Under the pieces are notes generated by a model that was not told where the DNA came from, searched no databases, and saw only the letters and a program-made list of their open reading frames with translations. A DNA stretch of 64,000 nt from the NCBI GenBank assembly GCA_015680685.1, contig MNCI01005895.1, positions 864,654 through 928,653 of the forward strand, given 5' to 3'. How positions within the stretch are numbered: the stretch's first letter is position 1; each line of letters begins with the position of its first letter. The translations under genes were made by a program, and so were the position numbers. The stretch comes from Gnetum montanum. Its lineage: Eukaryota > Streptophyta > Gnetopsida > Gnetales > Gnetaceae. Positions 36,906 to 49,690 of this stretch are shown one piece after another.

Positions 36906-38230
36906 CCATTGCACCTGTTTTCCACCTTGCCCACCTCGATAATAGAATGCACAAATCCTATTACTCAAGTGACACACATCGCATCTTTCAGTGCAATAAA
37001 TATTCAAGAATGGTATGCCAACATCAAAGCATACCTTCAACATGGCGAACCCCCATACAACTTGACATCCACTCAAAAGGATGCAATACGAAAGTGCATC
37101 CAGCAATATGTCCTTTTAGGAGATAACACCTTATGCAAATGCTCCTTTGATGGGATATTGCTAACTTGCATTAGTGGGGAAGAAGCATAGAAAATTGTTA
37201 ACAAAGTCCATGAGGGACTATGCGGGGGACACATAGCCCCTAGGGCCATGGTAGCAAAAATTAGACACCTAGGGTACTACTAGCTTTGCATAGAATGAGA
37301 TTTCCTTGCCAAAGTTAGGATGTGCGATGTATGTCAATGCCATGCAAACCTTATACAAGTATCACCTACTGAATTACATCCTACATAGATCATGTGGTCA
37401 TTCCAATTTTGGGGACTAGATATCATAGGACCCATCACACCTAATTCTTCTATAGGACATAGCTTCATTATCATTGCAACCGAATACTTCACAAAGTGGA
37501 TAGAGGCTATTCCCCTGAGAAAGACCACATCTCAACAAGTGTGCCACTTCATCTTGGATAAAATAGTAACAAGTTTTGGTCTTCCCATGACTATTGTGAT
37601 GGACAACAGGCCATAATTTAGTAGCATGGAAACCAAAACCTTTTGCAACAACCTTGGCATCAAGCACTCTTTTTCATCACCATACTACCCACAGGCTAAT
37701 GGTTAGGCAGAGGCAACAAACAAAGCCATCATCAACCTTCTCAAAAAGATGCTCAGTAGTAGTAATAGGCAATGGCATGAGCAAATCCTCTATGTGTTGT
37801 GGTTTATAGTACAACATGTCAAACAGCTATAGGTAAGACTCCATATAGTCTCTTTTACAGATCTGAAGAAAGTTTCATCACTTTAGATGATCCTCTCAAA
37901 CATTGTAGATGAGGCTCAAAACAACAAGTCAAGGATCATCGATCTTGACTCCATAGAGGAGGAGTGTGCCCAAACACTTGATCTCATCGAATGGTACTAG
38001 GATAAACAATGGCAATAGCATACTACAACATACATCAATGGCCAATCAAAAAGGGGGACTTAGTCCTCAATGCTATTTGTGAACCTATAAAAATTTTCTT
38101 AGCCAACTGGGAAGGCCCTTTCATAGTCACAAAAGCCTATGAGAATGGGGCATTCAAATTGGCTTATATGGATGGCAACAAGTTTGCGAATCCTATTAAT
38201 GACTTGTACCTCAAGCCATACTACATTTGA
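36906..38230 (+). pseudogene. Integrase of element C
   Basis: Zinc-binding region VHEGLCGGH near 37.2 kb and CDVCQCHAN. Core: FQFWGLDIIGPI (Asp, 37.41 kb), TEYFTKWIEAIPLRK, TIVMDNRP (second Asp, 37.6 kb), SPYYPQANG-stop-AEATNKAI (Glu kept, 37.7 kb). The C-terminus FIVTKAYENGAFKLAYMDG ends LYLKPYYI then TGA at 38,228. The three DDE acids remain, but TAG stops and a frame change near 37.8-38.0 kb break the protein. Confidence 0.85.
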
Positions 38231-38268
38231 CACAAAGGATTACATCATATACAAATCAAGTTAAGCAA

Positions 38269-38640
38269 ATCATCCGCTATGATGTAAAACTAGCAAAGAA
38301 TGTCTGCTATGACATAAAAATGGCACAGATCATCCGCTACGACATAAAACTGGCAAAGAACATCTACTATGACATAAAACTAGCACAGATAGTCTGCTAT
38401 GACTATAAACTAGCATAAAACATCTACTATGATGTTAAACTAGAACAACATGTCCTTGGGCTACGACGTAAAATTAGCACCCATAGCATGGCCTGCTATG
38501 ACCTTAAACTAGCCATCCACCATCCGCTATGATGTTAAAATAGCACAGTGGTCTACTAGGATCTTAAACTAGCACATCATGGTCTGTTGGGATCCTAAAC
38601 TAGCACATCCAATAGTCTACCAAGACTTTAAATTGGGTAC
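38269..38640 (+). repeat. 30-bp tandem repeat after integrase of C
   Basis: Six 30-bp units in register at 38,269-38,448, unit like ATCATCCGCTATGATGTAAA then ACTAGCAAAG, followed by five or so drifting units to 38,640. The first units are open in one frame as a ten-residue repeat (IIRYDIKLAK-like). The core CTATGACxTTAAACTAGCA also occurs at 34.4-34.7 kb and, in related form, at 29.1-29.3 and 1.0 kb. Confidence 0.85.
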
Positions 38641-39949
38641 AGTTCCTAGTGCACACATGTGACTCCTATGAACAAGTGAGTTGCACACTTTAAAAAACTC
38701 TTGGACAACATGGTGTGGAAGATTCTAGTTCTAGAATGCAATTCACATTACTAAGGAAGCATCCTCTAGAATACATGCAGTGTCACCACCCTTGACATCT
38801 TGCTGATCTTCTAGAGATGTCGTTTGACATCTTGCTGACCTTCCAAAGCTACCACTACCATAGCCACTCATCCTAGTAGTAGCTCTAGTTCTTAGCACCT
38901 TCTATTGGAGTCCTAGCACTATTGTGGCCTAGCCACAAGGTTTCCATCCTCAAACCCTCACCATCATCCAAGCCCAAGAGGCATTCAGCTATTAGGCTCC
39001 TCCCTTTTCAACTCGATTACATGATGTTTACCTTGGGCAAGGAATCTTGAGCACCCACATCACCACTGCTCCTAGTCTCTTCAATGCCAACCTTTCCAAC
39101 TTTTCAATAATAGAATCTATGCTAGCCTTCTTGATTTAGAGATCACACACTTCAATGACAACATTTTCCACTCTGTTGGTGTCCAAAGCAAGTAGGACTT
39201 TGCCTTTTCCTCACTTGATGGTCATTTTTTCTAGTTTTCTCTCTATTGTGTTTGCAGGATAAAAGCCAAGATGGCATTGTTCAGTGATGTGCTTCACCAC
39301 AAGAGCAAGGAACTACATTATTCTAAAGTGATCACTTCAACTAGCCTAGCTACTTGGAAGTACATACCCTACTCTCCCTTTCAACCAGTTTAGCCTCCAC
39401 TCCCTATACTTGCAATTTTTTGTATCCTTTTTACAAGCTTTCCCAATGCACAAAGCCCTTTCACATGCCCAACCGCCAATTCCATGATGGATGTAATGCA
39501 ACTTATCCCATGGGAAGCATCTATAGGTAGGTCAAACCCCCACATGGATGTAACATAGCTCATGCTAGGGAGGAAACACCTATCCTACAACAATAGCAAG
39601 GTTCTCTGCAAGTGAACGTGGGTGTACAGCAAAGGAAAAACTCCAAAAAAATGGAAAAGAGTAAAAAAGCTTTAAAAAATGGTGCCTAAAACAAATGGCA
39701 CAATGTGTTACTTTACAATCACTTCAGCCATGAATCGACCATCTCTAAGCAGTCCGACAAGAGGTCAAAGGCCAACAAAGAAAGACACTCATGTGTGCTA
39801 ACTTCGTCATAAGAACTCTGATGAGGGATCACACTATGGCAACATTTTTTTAAATTATTACATATTACATTCATTTCTTCCCCGAACCTGTTTCCTCAAC
39901 TCCATCCCTTGTCCCCTTACCTTACAATCACTCTCCTAGTACTTTCAAG
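38641..39949. other. 3' region of C before the recognisable LTR
   Basis: A frame at 38.77-39.25 kb is fairly long between TAG stops (QGFHPQTLTIIQAQ, LGQGILSTHITTAPSLF). It may be a decayed 3' ORF, not recognised. A purine run near 39.64-39.69 kb could be the PPT. The start of the 3' LTR was not fixed and may lie anywhere at 39.4-39.9 kb. Confidence 0.35.
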
Positions 39950-41517
39950 TGTAGCTAAGCAGGTCCAAGCAAGCATTGAAGAGCAGTGTTATTTTCTTTT
40001 TCTTCATGGTGTTTCATATTCGAGCAAAACTGGGTGCTACATTGTGCTACGCTACATAGCGTAGCATAGCATAATAGGGATAGAATGCACAAAGGTCCTT
40101 TGTCAAGTGGTTCTAGCAAGAGAATTGCACTTGGCCACACTCTGACCTCTAAGACTGCCTATTCCACTTCACCCTTAGGCTTCAAGCAAAATTTCTTGAC
40201 AAAGTATTGTAAATCAGATAGGAATTCATGTCACAATGGCTACTACACTGTGCTACACTACATAGCATAGCACAGCATAACAAGGACACAAAACACCAAA
40301 GCATCCCAAGGATGAACTCAATAGGTTTCAAGACCTTTTAGCATGAAAGATAGGGTTGTAGTTGCTTGCCTAGCTAGGCCTCAAATAGGTATTCTTAGCT
40401 TTCAGGAAGGATTTCTTTCAAGACTAGTAGATACACTACGCTATGCAGCATAGCACAGTGTAGTGTATGGGTCTTTATGCTACGCAAATATGCTAAGTAG
40501 TGTAAACAATGTAACACTCATGTGAAAGTCCCAAGATATCTTTGGTTGGCTTCAGAACTTGTTGGCAATGGTTACTCTCATCCCAACACATCTTCAAAGG
40601 ATAACATTAGCAAGCTTTCTTTGTTTTGCACTCCTTAACTATCCCAAGGTTGTCCCTAAGCTTGACCTTCCTTGCCAAAGCAAGGAAGACGTAGTCCTAA
40701 AGCACAGGCTCTACTTTGCATTCACTATTGACAATCCTTATAACAAACATGGTAGCTCATTGGACTCTAACACATGCAACTTGAATGGTATGGTCACAAC
40801 GTAGTAGGTTTCACATCCAACAGTACAAAATAGCATGGCATAGTCACATTTGCACTCAGTGGGACCCAGGACACATGGCGTCCAAACCACATTTTTCTCC
40901 CACTCTTGGCCCTATAAATACCCTAGCGAACAATGTTCAAGGGATTGGCTTCTAGCATTTTTAGCATGGTTGGCTTTTGGCATTGTTGGCTTTGATAATC
41001 ACCTTTTTGGAAATTGGATTTAGAGATTGGCATTTTTGCATTTTGGCTCCCTAGCGATTAGCTTTTGCAAGGAGAATGGCAAGTAGAAGGTTCTTGTTCA
41101 CAAGTTGTTAATAGAAGTTCAAGAAGCTATGACCATACCGCTTCATTGCAAGTTATGCCTATCCACACTGTGTACTAGTTGTACACCTTCAGCCAAGCAA
41201 AGATCAAATCCCCCAATCTTGGCGCAGTGCACTTTCTTACTCAAGTCTACTTCATTTTTGTTTTGCTATTATCGTATTTTGCATTATTCTCCATTAGTTT
41301 ATGCTTGTTTCTCCTCGCTCAACTTGCACATAACATATTTAAAACAAATTTTTACAAAAGATTATTGTAAATTGATTAAGTCCCTATCTGATAGACCAGA
41401 CCATTCATGGCACCCCATTTTTGTTTACTCTAGCGTGGCCCTCGCACGGATCTAGGGTTAGGCTGTACACCTAGTGACCTGTCGATGTTCCAACCACCAA
41501 CATTTTTGGTCACTACA
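39950..41517 (+). repeat. 3' LTR of element C (recognisable part)
   Basis: From about 40,196 it aligns base by base with 23,338-24,659, sharing GGAATTCATGT, AGGATGAACTCAATAGGT, GCCTAGCTAGGCCTCAAA, the TATA box at 40,913 and the CACTACA end. Between 39,950 and 40,196 it aligns, more weakly, with the reverse complement of the segment between the two Ns. Confidence 0.8.
40913..40920 (+). promoter_or_regulatory. TATA box of the 3' LTR of C
   Basis: TATAAATA within GCCCTATAAATACCCT, the partner of the copy at 24,049. Confidence 0.7.
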
Positions 41518-41522
41518 ACCTA
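41518..41522. repeat. TSD of element C, right copy
   Basis: ACCTA directly after the terminal CA of C. B's LTR resumes here. Confidence 0.85.
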
Positions 41523-41621
41523 GTGTACATAGATATCTAAAGTCTAAAAAATTCAACTAGACCACTTAGTGAAAACTAGTGATTCATATGGTTGGGCATA
41601 ACGACTACTCATTGCTCATCA
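41523..41621 (+). repeat. 5' LTR of B, right part
   Basis: GTGTACATAGATATCTAAAG through TATGGTTGGGCATA to GCTCATCA matches 53,240-53,336. With the left part the LTR is about 827 bp against 846 bp for the 3' copy. Confidence 0.85.
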
Positions 41622-41641
41622 TTGGCATCGTTGTCTAAGAA
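41622..41641 (+). promoter_or_regulatory. Primer-binding site of B
   Basis: TTGGCATCGTTGTCTAAG follows the LTR; it is close to the TGGCGCCGTTGCC type. Confidence 0.65.
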
Positions 41642-41879
41642 TTTAGTTAGCTACATGTGCTATCTAGGATTTAGTGAAATTATTCAAAGATGTTGTAACA
41701 AACCTTATGGTCATAATCATTAAAAATAATAATAATAATTAAAGCACAATATTTTTATTCAAAACTAAAACTTCTTCTTCTCACAGGGCTAAATATCCAT
41801 CGTTGTTCAAGCATGCATCTAATCAACAAAGGTGTGAAGATCAAAACTACTAATGCCCCAATAACATAGAGTAGTATAT

Positions 41880-43420
41880 ACTCATTCAAATAATCCTAGT
41901 TTAGGGAAGAACAGGTCCCATGACCATGGGGGCTCCAGAGATGGAAGTCAAGGCAAGAATGTGGACAAGCATCATGATGACAATAAGCATGATGATCATG
42001 GTCATGACCAAAGAAGAGGAAAAAGTAGGCACCATACTAGTGTTGGATCTCCTTCCTCTTCACCTTCAACATTTTCATCTTCTTCCTTCTCTAGCTCTCA
42101 TTGAAGCCATAGGGGATGTGACCGTGATGGAGGTGACTAATGAAACAAAGATGACCATAGTGCCCACTAGACTAGTAGAGACCAAGGGCTTGTGAAATCA
42201 AGGAAGGGCTGCCATCACAAAAGAAGGGATAGTAGAGGACATCATACGAATTATGGCTATCATAGAGGCTATGACTATGATGAGCCTTTTCTTGCAACAA
42301 AAAACATGTTAAACATTGTAAAGGCTATGAGAATCCCAATGAGGATAGAATATCCCCAAGTTTAAAAGAGGATACAACTTAGATCCACAAAATCATATTC
42401 AATCCTTTCACAATGTCTGTGCCTTGCAAAATGTTGAGAATGAATGAAAAAATCTAAAGATATTTCCAAGAACACTCATTAAGGAGGCCAAAGGCTAGTA
42501 CTAGTCCTTAAAACTAAAAGCAATCAAACTATGGGATACAATGCTTGAACTCTTCAACAACAAGTATCAAGTGTACTTCTAAGTGTTCAATTTAAGGAAG
42601 CAAATTCAACGATGGAGATGAGAAACACATGAATCCTTGGATTTAACCATGGATAGATATTACTCTCTATTGCATAGGTACCTAGGTCATTACTTTTCTC
42701 AAAGGGAGTAGCTCCACCATATCATAGATGGGCTCTACACAGAAATAAGAAGAACTCTTGGGATTTATGCCCAAGGAAGATTTTTAAAAATTGGAGCCCA
42801 TCAAATCCAAATGCTAATTGAGTAGGTGGCCAAAGAAGAAGGTGAGTTATGAAAAAGGGAAAGTTTAGAGGAGTACAACTAGGATCCTTTTATTTGAAAA
42901 AGGGAAGTATAGTTTTTTAATAAAAAGGAGGAGACACCACTTGATGAAATGATGCAATGTAAATCCTTGCTAATTCAGAAATCTATTTCTAAAATATCAA
43001 TCAAGGTATTAAAAATATGTTATTCTTTGGATGAAAATTTTTAAATTACTCTTAGAATTGCTGAAGAGTCCAAAGAGCAAGGTAATGTTCATGATCAAAG
43101 GAGAATGAAAGAGGTTGAACATGCCCATCAAATGGATAAGGGCAATGTTCCTACCATAAAGGAGGTTGAAAAATCTAAGATAGATGATGATGGAAGGTGT
43201 AACATCTACTAATACAAACATCATAAGGGATGTTACCTAATTATATCACACTTGCAAGATTCTTGGATATATGTGCTAAATCCTACATTGATAAGAAGGC
43301 AAAAACCCAAGAAATTATCTTATCCTCAAGGAAACTACAAGTAGTTCCACCAAAAATAAGCCTACTATTTGAGTGGAGCTCTACCCAAACCTCATGAGTA
43401 GTACCAATAGTGGCAACACC
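41880..43420 (+). pseudogene. Decayed gag of element B
   Basis: The N-terminal stretch is rich in His, Asp and Lys (HDDNKHDDHGHDQRRGK) and then in Ser. The gag core at about 42.35-42.85 kb matches A: LFNNKYQVYF, a PESLDLTMDRYYS-like word (in part), YAQGRFLKIGAHQ. The zinc-finger-like region near 43.2 kb reads RCNIY-stop-YKHHKGCYLIISH, parallel to A, its second Cys turned to Tyr. 41,642-41,879 is leader with no gene. Confidence 0.7.
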
Positions 43421-43899
43421 CACAGTCATGGGGGATTCCATTACCAAGGTAGTAATACCATTTCCAGAAGCTAGATCCCTATGAATACTATGTTTAGCAA
43501 TCGATTTCTCTGTGTGACTCTTCTAGTCATGCCTCCTTTTACCATTAGTACTACCCTCCTAAATACTATAGAGTATCATCTCTAAGAGGATAATCTCCAT
43601 TTTCATATTACCCTTCTCATCCTTTTGCACCTATACCTTAGCCCTTAACTCAATTTCCACTAGCTTCATTCATGTAAGAAGAAATTCCTACTCATCCATA
43701 GTAAAGAAACATCATGAAGGATGTTAACTGATAGTTGGCTTCTTGGCCAAGTGGTTTAAATAACAAACCCTAAAAAAGACCTTTCTTTTGAACCAATATT
43801 CCTTCTAAAACCTCATAGACACCTACAGCTAATATTCCTACTACTTCCTCATCCTTTACAACCTCATTCAAGATCACTTCAAACCAAATACCTTCCAAA

Positions 43900-44500
43900 G
43901 TGCATACGATAATGTCGATCCATGTGGTCACCAGCTAGATTAAAGCTCATTGCCTTCCTAGAAGAAGATTTGATCTTGAGAATCCCCTCATTTATTTGCA
44001 AATCACTAGAAATGAGCCTTATAAGGCTCTTCTAGACTCAGGTTCTAGTTTGAATTTGATTTTTCATGAAATGTATAAACCCTAGAGCCTACCTCCACTC
44101 AAGAAAAGAAAAATTTTATCTTAAGTTGATAGATCAGTCCATTACCATTCCCTTGGAACTGGAGGAGGACATTGTGACCATCTTCTATGGGTGGTTCTAT
44201 TATGTTGACTTCCTAGTGATTCATGTTGATAACTACAAGGGGTACTTCCGAATCATCATTGGAAGGGCTTGTTTTAACACAATTGACGCACAACTGGGAA
44301 TCCAAAACCTCTCCTTGAAAAATTTTAAGGAAAATTAATTTGGAAATATTAAGAGGAAGTATGTTCCATGCATTGCATATAGTGACATAGGGTGAAACTA
44401 TGTGGAAAAATTCTGAACCATGAAAAGCACATCTATCATAGCATGTAGACAATGTGCCAATATGATGAAGATTCAAAGGTTCCTATATGAAAAAAATCAT
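43900..44500 (+). pseudogene. Retropepsin of element B
   Basis: KALLDSGSSLNLIFHEMYKP near 44.03 kb keeps the catalytic D-S-G. It is followed by a frame open at 44,066-44,338: PLELEEDIVTIFYGWFYYVD, FLVIHVDNYKGYFRIIIGRA. Stops and a frame change separate the two parts. This is the protease that would process gag-pol. Confidence 0.8.
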
Positions 44501-44639
44501 AAAACATTAGGACATCCAATGGCTAGCAAATGATCCTAAAAATAGTTCAACAATATACATGGAACTAGCTAAGAGCCTTACTAGTGCCTACATTGAAGGC
44601 ATGGATGAACTAGAGCAAGTTCATCACCAACTCTTTTAT

Positions 44640-46330
44640 GATGAACTTGATAAAATTAATTGGGAAGAGCTAGAGATCCCTAAAATTTTTAAATAGGAGC
44701 CCTTTGAGCTGAAAACTCTACTAGTTATAATGCAATATGTTTTTCTAAAAAATGGCAAGTCGATTATCATCAATGTCAATCCTACTCCTATGCAGAAAAA
44801 GAAACTATTGGATATGGTAAAAAAAAGGCAAATAGCCTTTGCATGGTCATATCCTAAACTCACTAGAATTGATCCTAGGATATTCCATCACTACATCTTC
44901 ACAAATCCTTCTATCAATCCAAATAAGTAGCTAAAGTAATGGTTAAATCCCAAACTGAAGTAGATTATGAAAGAGGAGATTGAACAACTCCTTAAGGTAG
45001 GGTTCATCTATCCCACTGCAGATAGTGAGTGGGTTAGCCCACTTATGATAGTGTAAAAGAAGGGTGCCAAATGGAGAATCTGTACTAATTTTAGGCTATT
45101 AAACATGGCAACTTACAAAGACTACTTTCCATTATCATTTTTGGATCAATTGTTGGACATCATTCTAGGCATTGCTACTATAGCTTTTTGGATGGTTATA
45201 GTGACTATAACCAAATTCATATCACACTAGAGGATCATGCCAAAGTAATGTTCACAAGTTCCTAGGAGACTCTTGCATACAAAAAGATGGCATTTGGCCT
45301 ATGAAACTCCCCTACTACATTCCAACACCTTGTCTTGAGCATCTTCCAATAGCATATTGGTAGTGGAGTGGAAGTCATCATGGATGACTTCTCCACCTAT
45401 GGGCCTACATTTGATCAAGGTCCTAGACTACCTAGAGTAAGTCCTAAAAAGATGTGTGGAGATAAAACTTAGGATGAATTTACAAAAAATCTATCTAATG
45501 ATCTAAGAAGGCATTACTTTGGGACACAAAAGTTTTGAAAAAGGGATCAAGGTGAACCCTAAAAATATAAGGGTCATCCAAGGAATTACTAGATAGCTAG
45601 AAATAGTTAAATATGTGAGGTCATTACTTGGACATACTAGCTACTACCAATGATTCATTGAGAATTTTTTTAAGACCACTAAACCATTGGTGGAGGTGAA
45701 AAATAAGGAAACACCATTTTTCTAGACTAAGAAATGCGAGCATGCATTATAGCATCTAAAGCAAAAGCTCATGGAAACTCTAATTCTATGAGCACATGAT
45801 TGGTCTAAACCCTTTTACATCATGATAAATGATTTGAATTATGCCTTGTGAGTCATTCTCACATAGTTGGATGACTAGAAATGTCCTTATTATATCCATT
45901 GTGTGAGTAGAAGCATTGTGGATGTATAGCTACATTACATCACAATAGAGAAAAAGTTGATGGCAATGGTATTCTTCTTGAAAAAATATAGGTACTATGT
46001 GCTTGGGTACAAGATGTCTATGCACATGGACCATAGTGAAACTTAATTTCTAATGAACAAACCAATGGTGAGCCACCATGTCATATGGTGGCTAGTGATC
46101 TTGCAGGAATTCAATTTTACAATGGTAGATCAAAAAGGAACTACGAACATGGTTGCTAACCACTTGTATCAGTTGCAATGGGACAAAAAAAAGAGGGAGA
46201 GTCCACTATCTAGTTAGTTTCTTAATAAACTCCTCTTTACCAAGGCCATAACTAAATAAATGCTCAATGAATCTAATTGGTATGATCACATGCTTACCTA
46301 CCTTCTCACCTAGGAAATGGCATGAGAGTG
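44640..46330 (+). pseudogene. Reverse transcriptase and RNase H of element B
   Basis: IAFAWSYPKLTRIDP, EEIEQLLKVGFIYPTADSEWVSPLMIV, WRICTNFRLLN, YKDYFPLSFLDQLLD. Near 45.38 kb the active site reads VIMDDFSTYG with both Asp kept. Then EGITLGHK and RSLLGHTSYYQ. RNase H: FYIMINDLNYAL, EKKLMAMVFFLKKYRYYVLGY. Several frame changes (near 45.19, 45.28 and 45.4 kb) and TAG stops break it. Homologous to A at 14.96-16.56 kb. Confidence 0.85.
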
Positions 46331-46439
46331 GGATCATAGGAAGAAATAGTAGTTTCTTCACTAAATAAAAACTTCATGGAGATCAACAGATACATTTACA
46401 AGGTGTGAGTTGATGGCTTGGTTCGTTGGTTTGTTCCTA

Positions 46440-47560
46440 ATGCTAAGTAATTGCACATTCTCCAAGATTCTCATGAGGGTCCTTGTGGGGACCACTATTC
46501 TAGGAGATGCACAACCATCAAGATCCTCATGGTAGGGTATTATTAGCCAACACTTTTTAGGGATGCTCCCAACTTCATCTACTCCTATGAATGCTACCAA
46601 TGTGATGGTGGAATGATTGGTCATATGAACATACCTTAGAAATGGATCCAACCACTAGTGCCCTTTAACATCTAGGGCATTGACTTCATGGGTTCCATCA
46701 CACCTATGTCAAATGGAAAGATGTATATCATAGTTGCTATTGACTATTTTACAAAATTGGTGGAAGTAGCAACTATCACCAATTACACATCTTCTATAGC
46801 TACTCGATTTATACACCAATATGTTGCAAATAGGTTTGGGGTTCCATGTGCACTTATTTTTGATAATGGTCCTTATTTTATAGGCACTACCTTTTGAAAA
46901 CTCATGCAATTCTTGGGGGTTAAACATAAATTAATAATATCCTACCACCCCTAATCCAATGGTTAATAAAAGGTTACAAATAGGGATATCACAAAGATAC
47001 TCACAAGAACAATTCATAATATAGGAGGGATTAGAACACAAAACTCAATGATATCCTTTGGGCCTATCACTCCACTTGGAAAGTTCCTATTGGATATTCT
47101 CCCTATGAGTTTTTGTATGGAAAGTTACAAATACATCCAATCCAAGAAAAGCTCTATACACTATCAATAGCTTGTGACCTTGACCTTGATCTAAGTCTAG
47201 CATAGAAAGATTGATGAACCTCAACTTTCTAGACAAGAAACATTTAGTAACCCTATCATCTATTGAGTTGCACAAGACATTTTTCAAGCAATGACATTAC
47301 CTTAGAATAAAAAAATTTAAATTTCAACTGAGAGATAGGACCCTCTACTAGAATCCCGCACAACACAAAGGACCAAGTTCCAGATGTTGTGGGAGGGACC
47401 TTATATTATTTACAAAACCTTTCCTTTGGAGGCCATGTTAATATACAAACCTAAGAGCTAAAATAAGAAACTACTAGTCAACATGCAACAACCTAAACCT
47501 CTCCATGATCCTAAACAAGCCAATAGCTAGAAAACCTCAACAAATGGATTGGCATGCTTA
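46440..47560 (+). pseudogene. Integrase of element B
   Basis: HEGPCGDHYSRR near 46.47 kb, YECYQCDGG (zinc Cys pair), then a frame open at 46,688-46,897: GIDFMGSITPMSNGKMYIIV, DYFTKLVEVA, ALIFDNGPYF (second Asp kept). Near 46.95 kb SNG is followed by two stops where QAE should be, so the catalytic Glu is lost. Homologous to A at 16.6-17.56 kb. Confidence 0.85.
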
Positions 47561-49690
47561 ATTTTTCAGATCTCCTCCTTTCAACTTAGTCATGGGGCAG
47601 ATGGCCATCCATGCTAATCCATTAAAATGGCTTCTCAATTTTTACACTCTTTTTTTTACATCTTTGGTACATTTTTATCTTTCTTAAATATTTTACAATT
47701 TCTTCTATATTTTACTTTATTTGGTTTGGGTTTTTCTAATGTTTTGTTTTATTCTCTTTATTATTGCCAAAACTAAGTGCAATCGTAGCTATATATTGAT
47801 GGTGGTTTGTACTATAATGTTATTTGATTACTAATGTTTAGGTTCTATGTTTGAATTTTGGTATTGATAACTAATACATGGTTTCTTTTTCATGATACTA
47901 GGCAGTGAGTCCATGTCATCCACCAATCCAAAAAACTCTATGATGTTCGCTTATTTTGGAAATATGTGATCCCTTCTTAAACAAAACTTATAAAAAACTT
48001 GTGACCTTGGTAGTTTCCAAACTTGGAAAGGATTAAATGTATATATAAGGGTGTGATTTCAAGGGGATTTGATTCTCTTCATACTCACATATCCTCTTGG
48101 ATACCTGAGTGTTATCATGGATTTCTCATCATTTTTTGTTGACCAATAATAGAAAGCTAAAATTTTTTGCATGATATGGTTTCCATAAAATAAATATAAA
48201 ACAAAAAATACAACAATAATGAAAATTCAAAGCACACCTCTTAGAAAAAATAATGGGCTACAAGCATTGGCTATGAGACTAGAAAGGCATGGTACCCATG
48301 CCTGAAGGTCCCCTCTAACTATGGTCCATCTCACTTCCTGCTTCTCTTTTATTGTCTTTTAGGAATGGTGATTAATATTTGGGGATATTCTTGTGTCTTA
48401 AGGAGGTGGACCGGTCTTGGAGTATTAATGTAAAGTCATTGAAAATGGTTGATTTCGATTCTAACTAAGGATGGATGTCATCAGGTCATATTAACCATGA
48501 AATCCACAAGGGACTTCATGTAACCATGATACAAGACTCCATTACACTCTCTACCTCATCCACCTATGCTTCTCATAACTCACCTCACTACTTTTATCAT
48601 GTTTTATTCAATTTCTTAGTCTAGTATGTAAACATTCTTAGGTAGTTTCTTACAGGATTTAGTCCATAACTTTCTACACCCATTAATCATCCATGGGATC
48701 TATGGACTCCTTGTTTTAAGGGCATGCAAGGGCATTAATGGCATGAGCCTACTATGGGAAGGACCCACTTTCATACCTCTTGGTTTAGCTAGTTAAGTTC
48801 CATATCCCTTAGACATTTTTGCATTCAAACCATTCGTGTTCCATGTTAGGCACATCTAGTCCTGCACTTCTTTTTAAATTTCTCCAATCATTCTTCCAAT
48901 AAAACTTCTTTTTTATGAATTATCTAGCACTCTTCAGGCATTTCTTCATGATGGTGGTTATTTTGAGTCTCTATGAATGCCAAATTTATGTAGAAATTCT
49001 TTATTTTTGGTCAAATTTTCAAAGTATAAAATATTATCTTTTTGCCATGTCAGTGGAATCCCATTGATGCAACCCCTCACATATATGTGACCCCATATAT
49101 GAGATCCTATCAATGTAGCTAAAAAACCTATAAGTATCATGGAACACTTTGGAAATTTTTACCATTTTCTTCAAAACAATGAAGAATTTTTTGCAGTTTT
49201 TAGAGCCTAGAACCTTTCAAAGCCCATAACTTTCACATCACTTATCCAGTTAAACCTCATTCTTAATTTCTACAACTATCGTAGGTGAGCTCTATGTCAT
49301 GGGGTTCACAAACCTTAGGTTTCTAATGAAAGAATTTTTGAAAATTTTCTAACTGCCACAAGATTTAACCAATAAAATAATATTAAAATCACTAATTTAA
49401 GAAAGTTAAACCTTTCCAACAAACTCTAGTAGACATTATAATAAAATAATATTAAAATTATTAATCCTCCATAATCAAAACTTAGCCAAGTGTAACTAAT
49501 TCATGAGAAAAAGTACCTAAATGTTCTAAGTTACACATTAAATGCTAATCCTTGGTCATGTTGTGATTATCGATGGCACCTAAACCAAAGTACCATCAAA
49601 CCTTGGTCCTCAATAAAACCTTAAGATTACTCTGACAAAGGCTTGCTTCAGATAAATAGGATCTAGGGAGATTCAAAAAATAGTTCTTTC
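47561..49690. other. Long spacer of B between integrase and ORF3
   Basis: T-rich at 47.64-47.77 kb, aligned in patches with the spacer of A (TTAGTCATGGGGC; TCAAGGGGAT; ATGCAAGGGCATTAATGGC). No gene is seen. Confidence 0.55.

Larger units (their letters stand above)
22533..41517 (+). mobile_element. Element C: 19-kb Tat-lineage Ty3/gypsy element with an antisense gene
   Basis: Starts TGAAATACC at 22,533 and ends GGTCACTACA at 41,517, with the TSD ACCTA on both sides. It lies inside the 5' LTR of B. Plus-strand order: LTR, PBS, gag, protease, spacer, RT, RNase H, second RNase H, integrase, 30-bp repeats, LTR. A minus-strand multi-exon gene occupies 29.5-34.1 kb. The second RNase H marks the Tat lineage. 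It is the least decayed element in the window, which fits being the last to insert. Confidence 0.9.

Noticed and set aside
38269-38640. CRISPR array
   Set aside because: Units are contiguous 30-bp tandem copies with no unique spacers, and the context is a plant retrotransposon.
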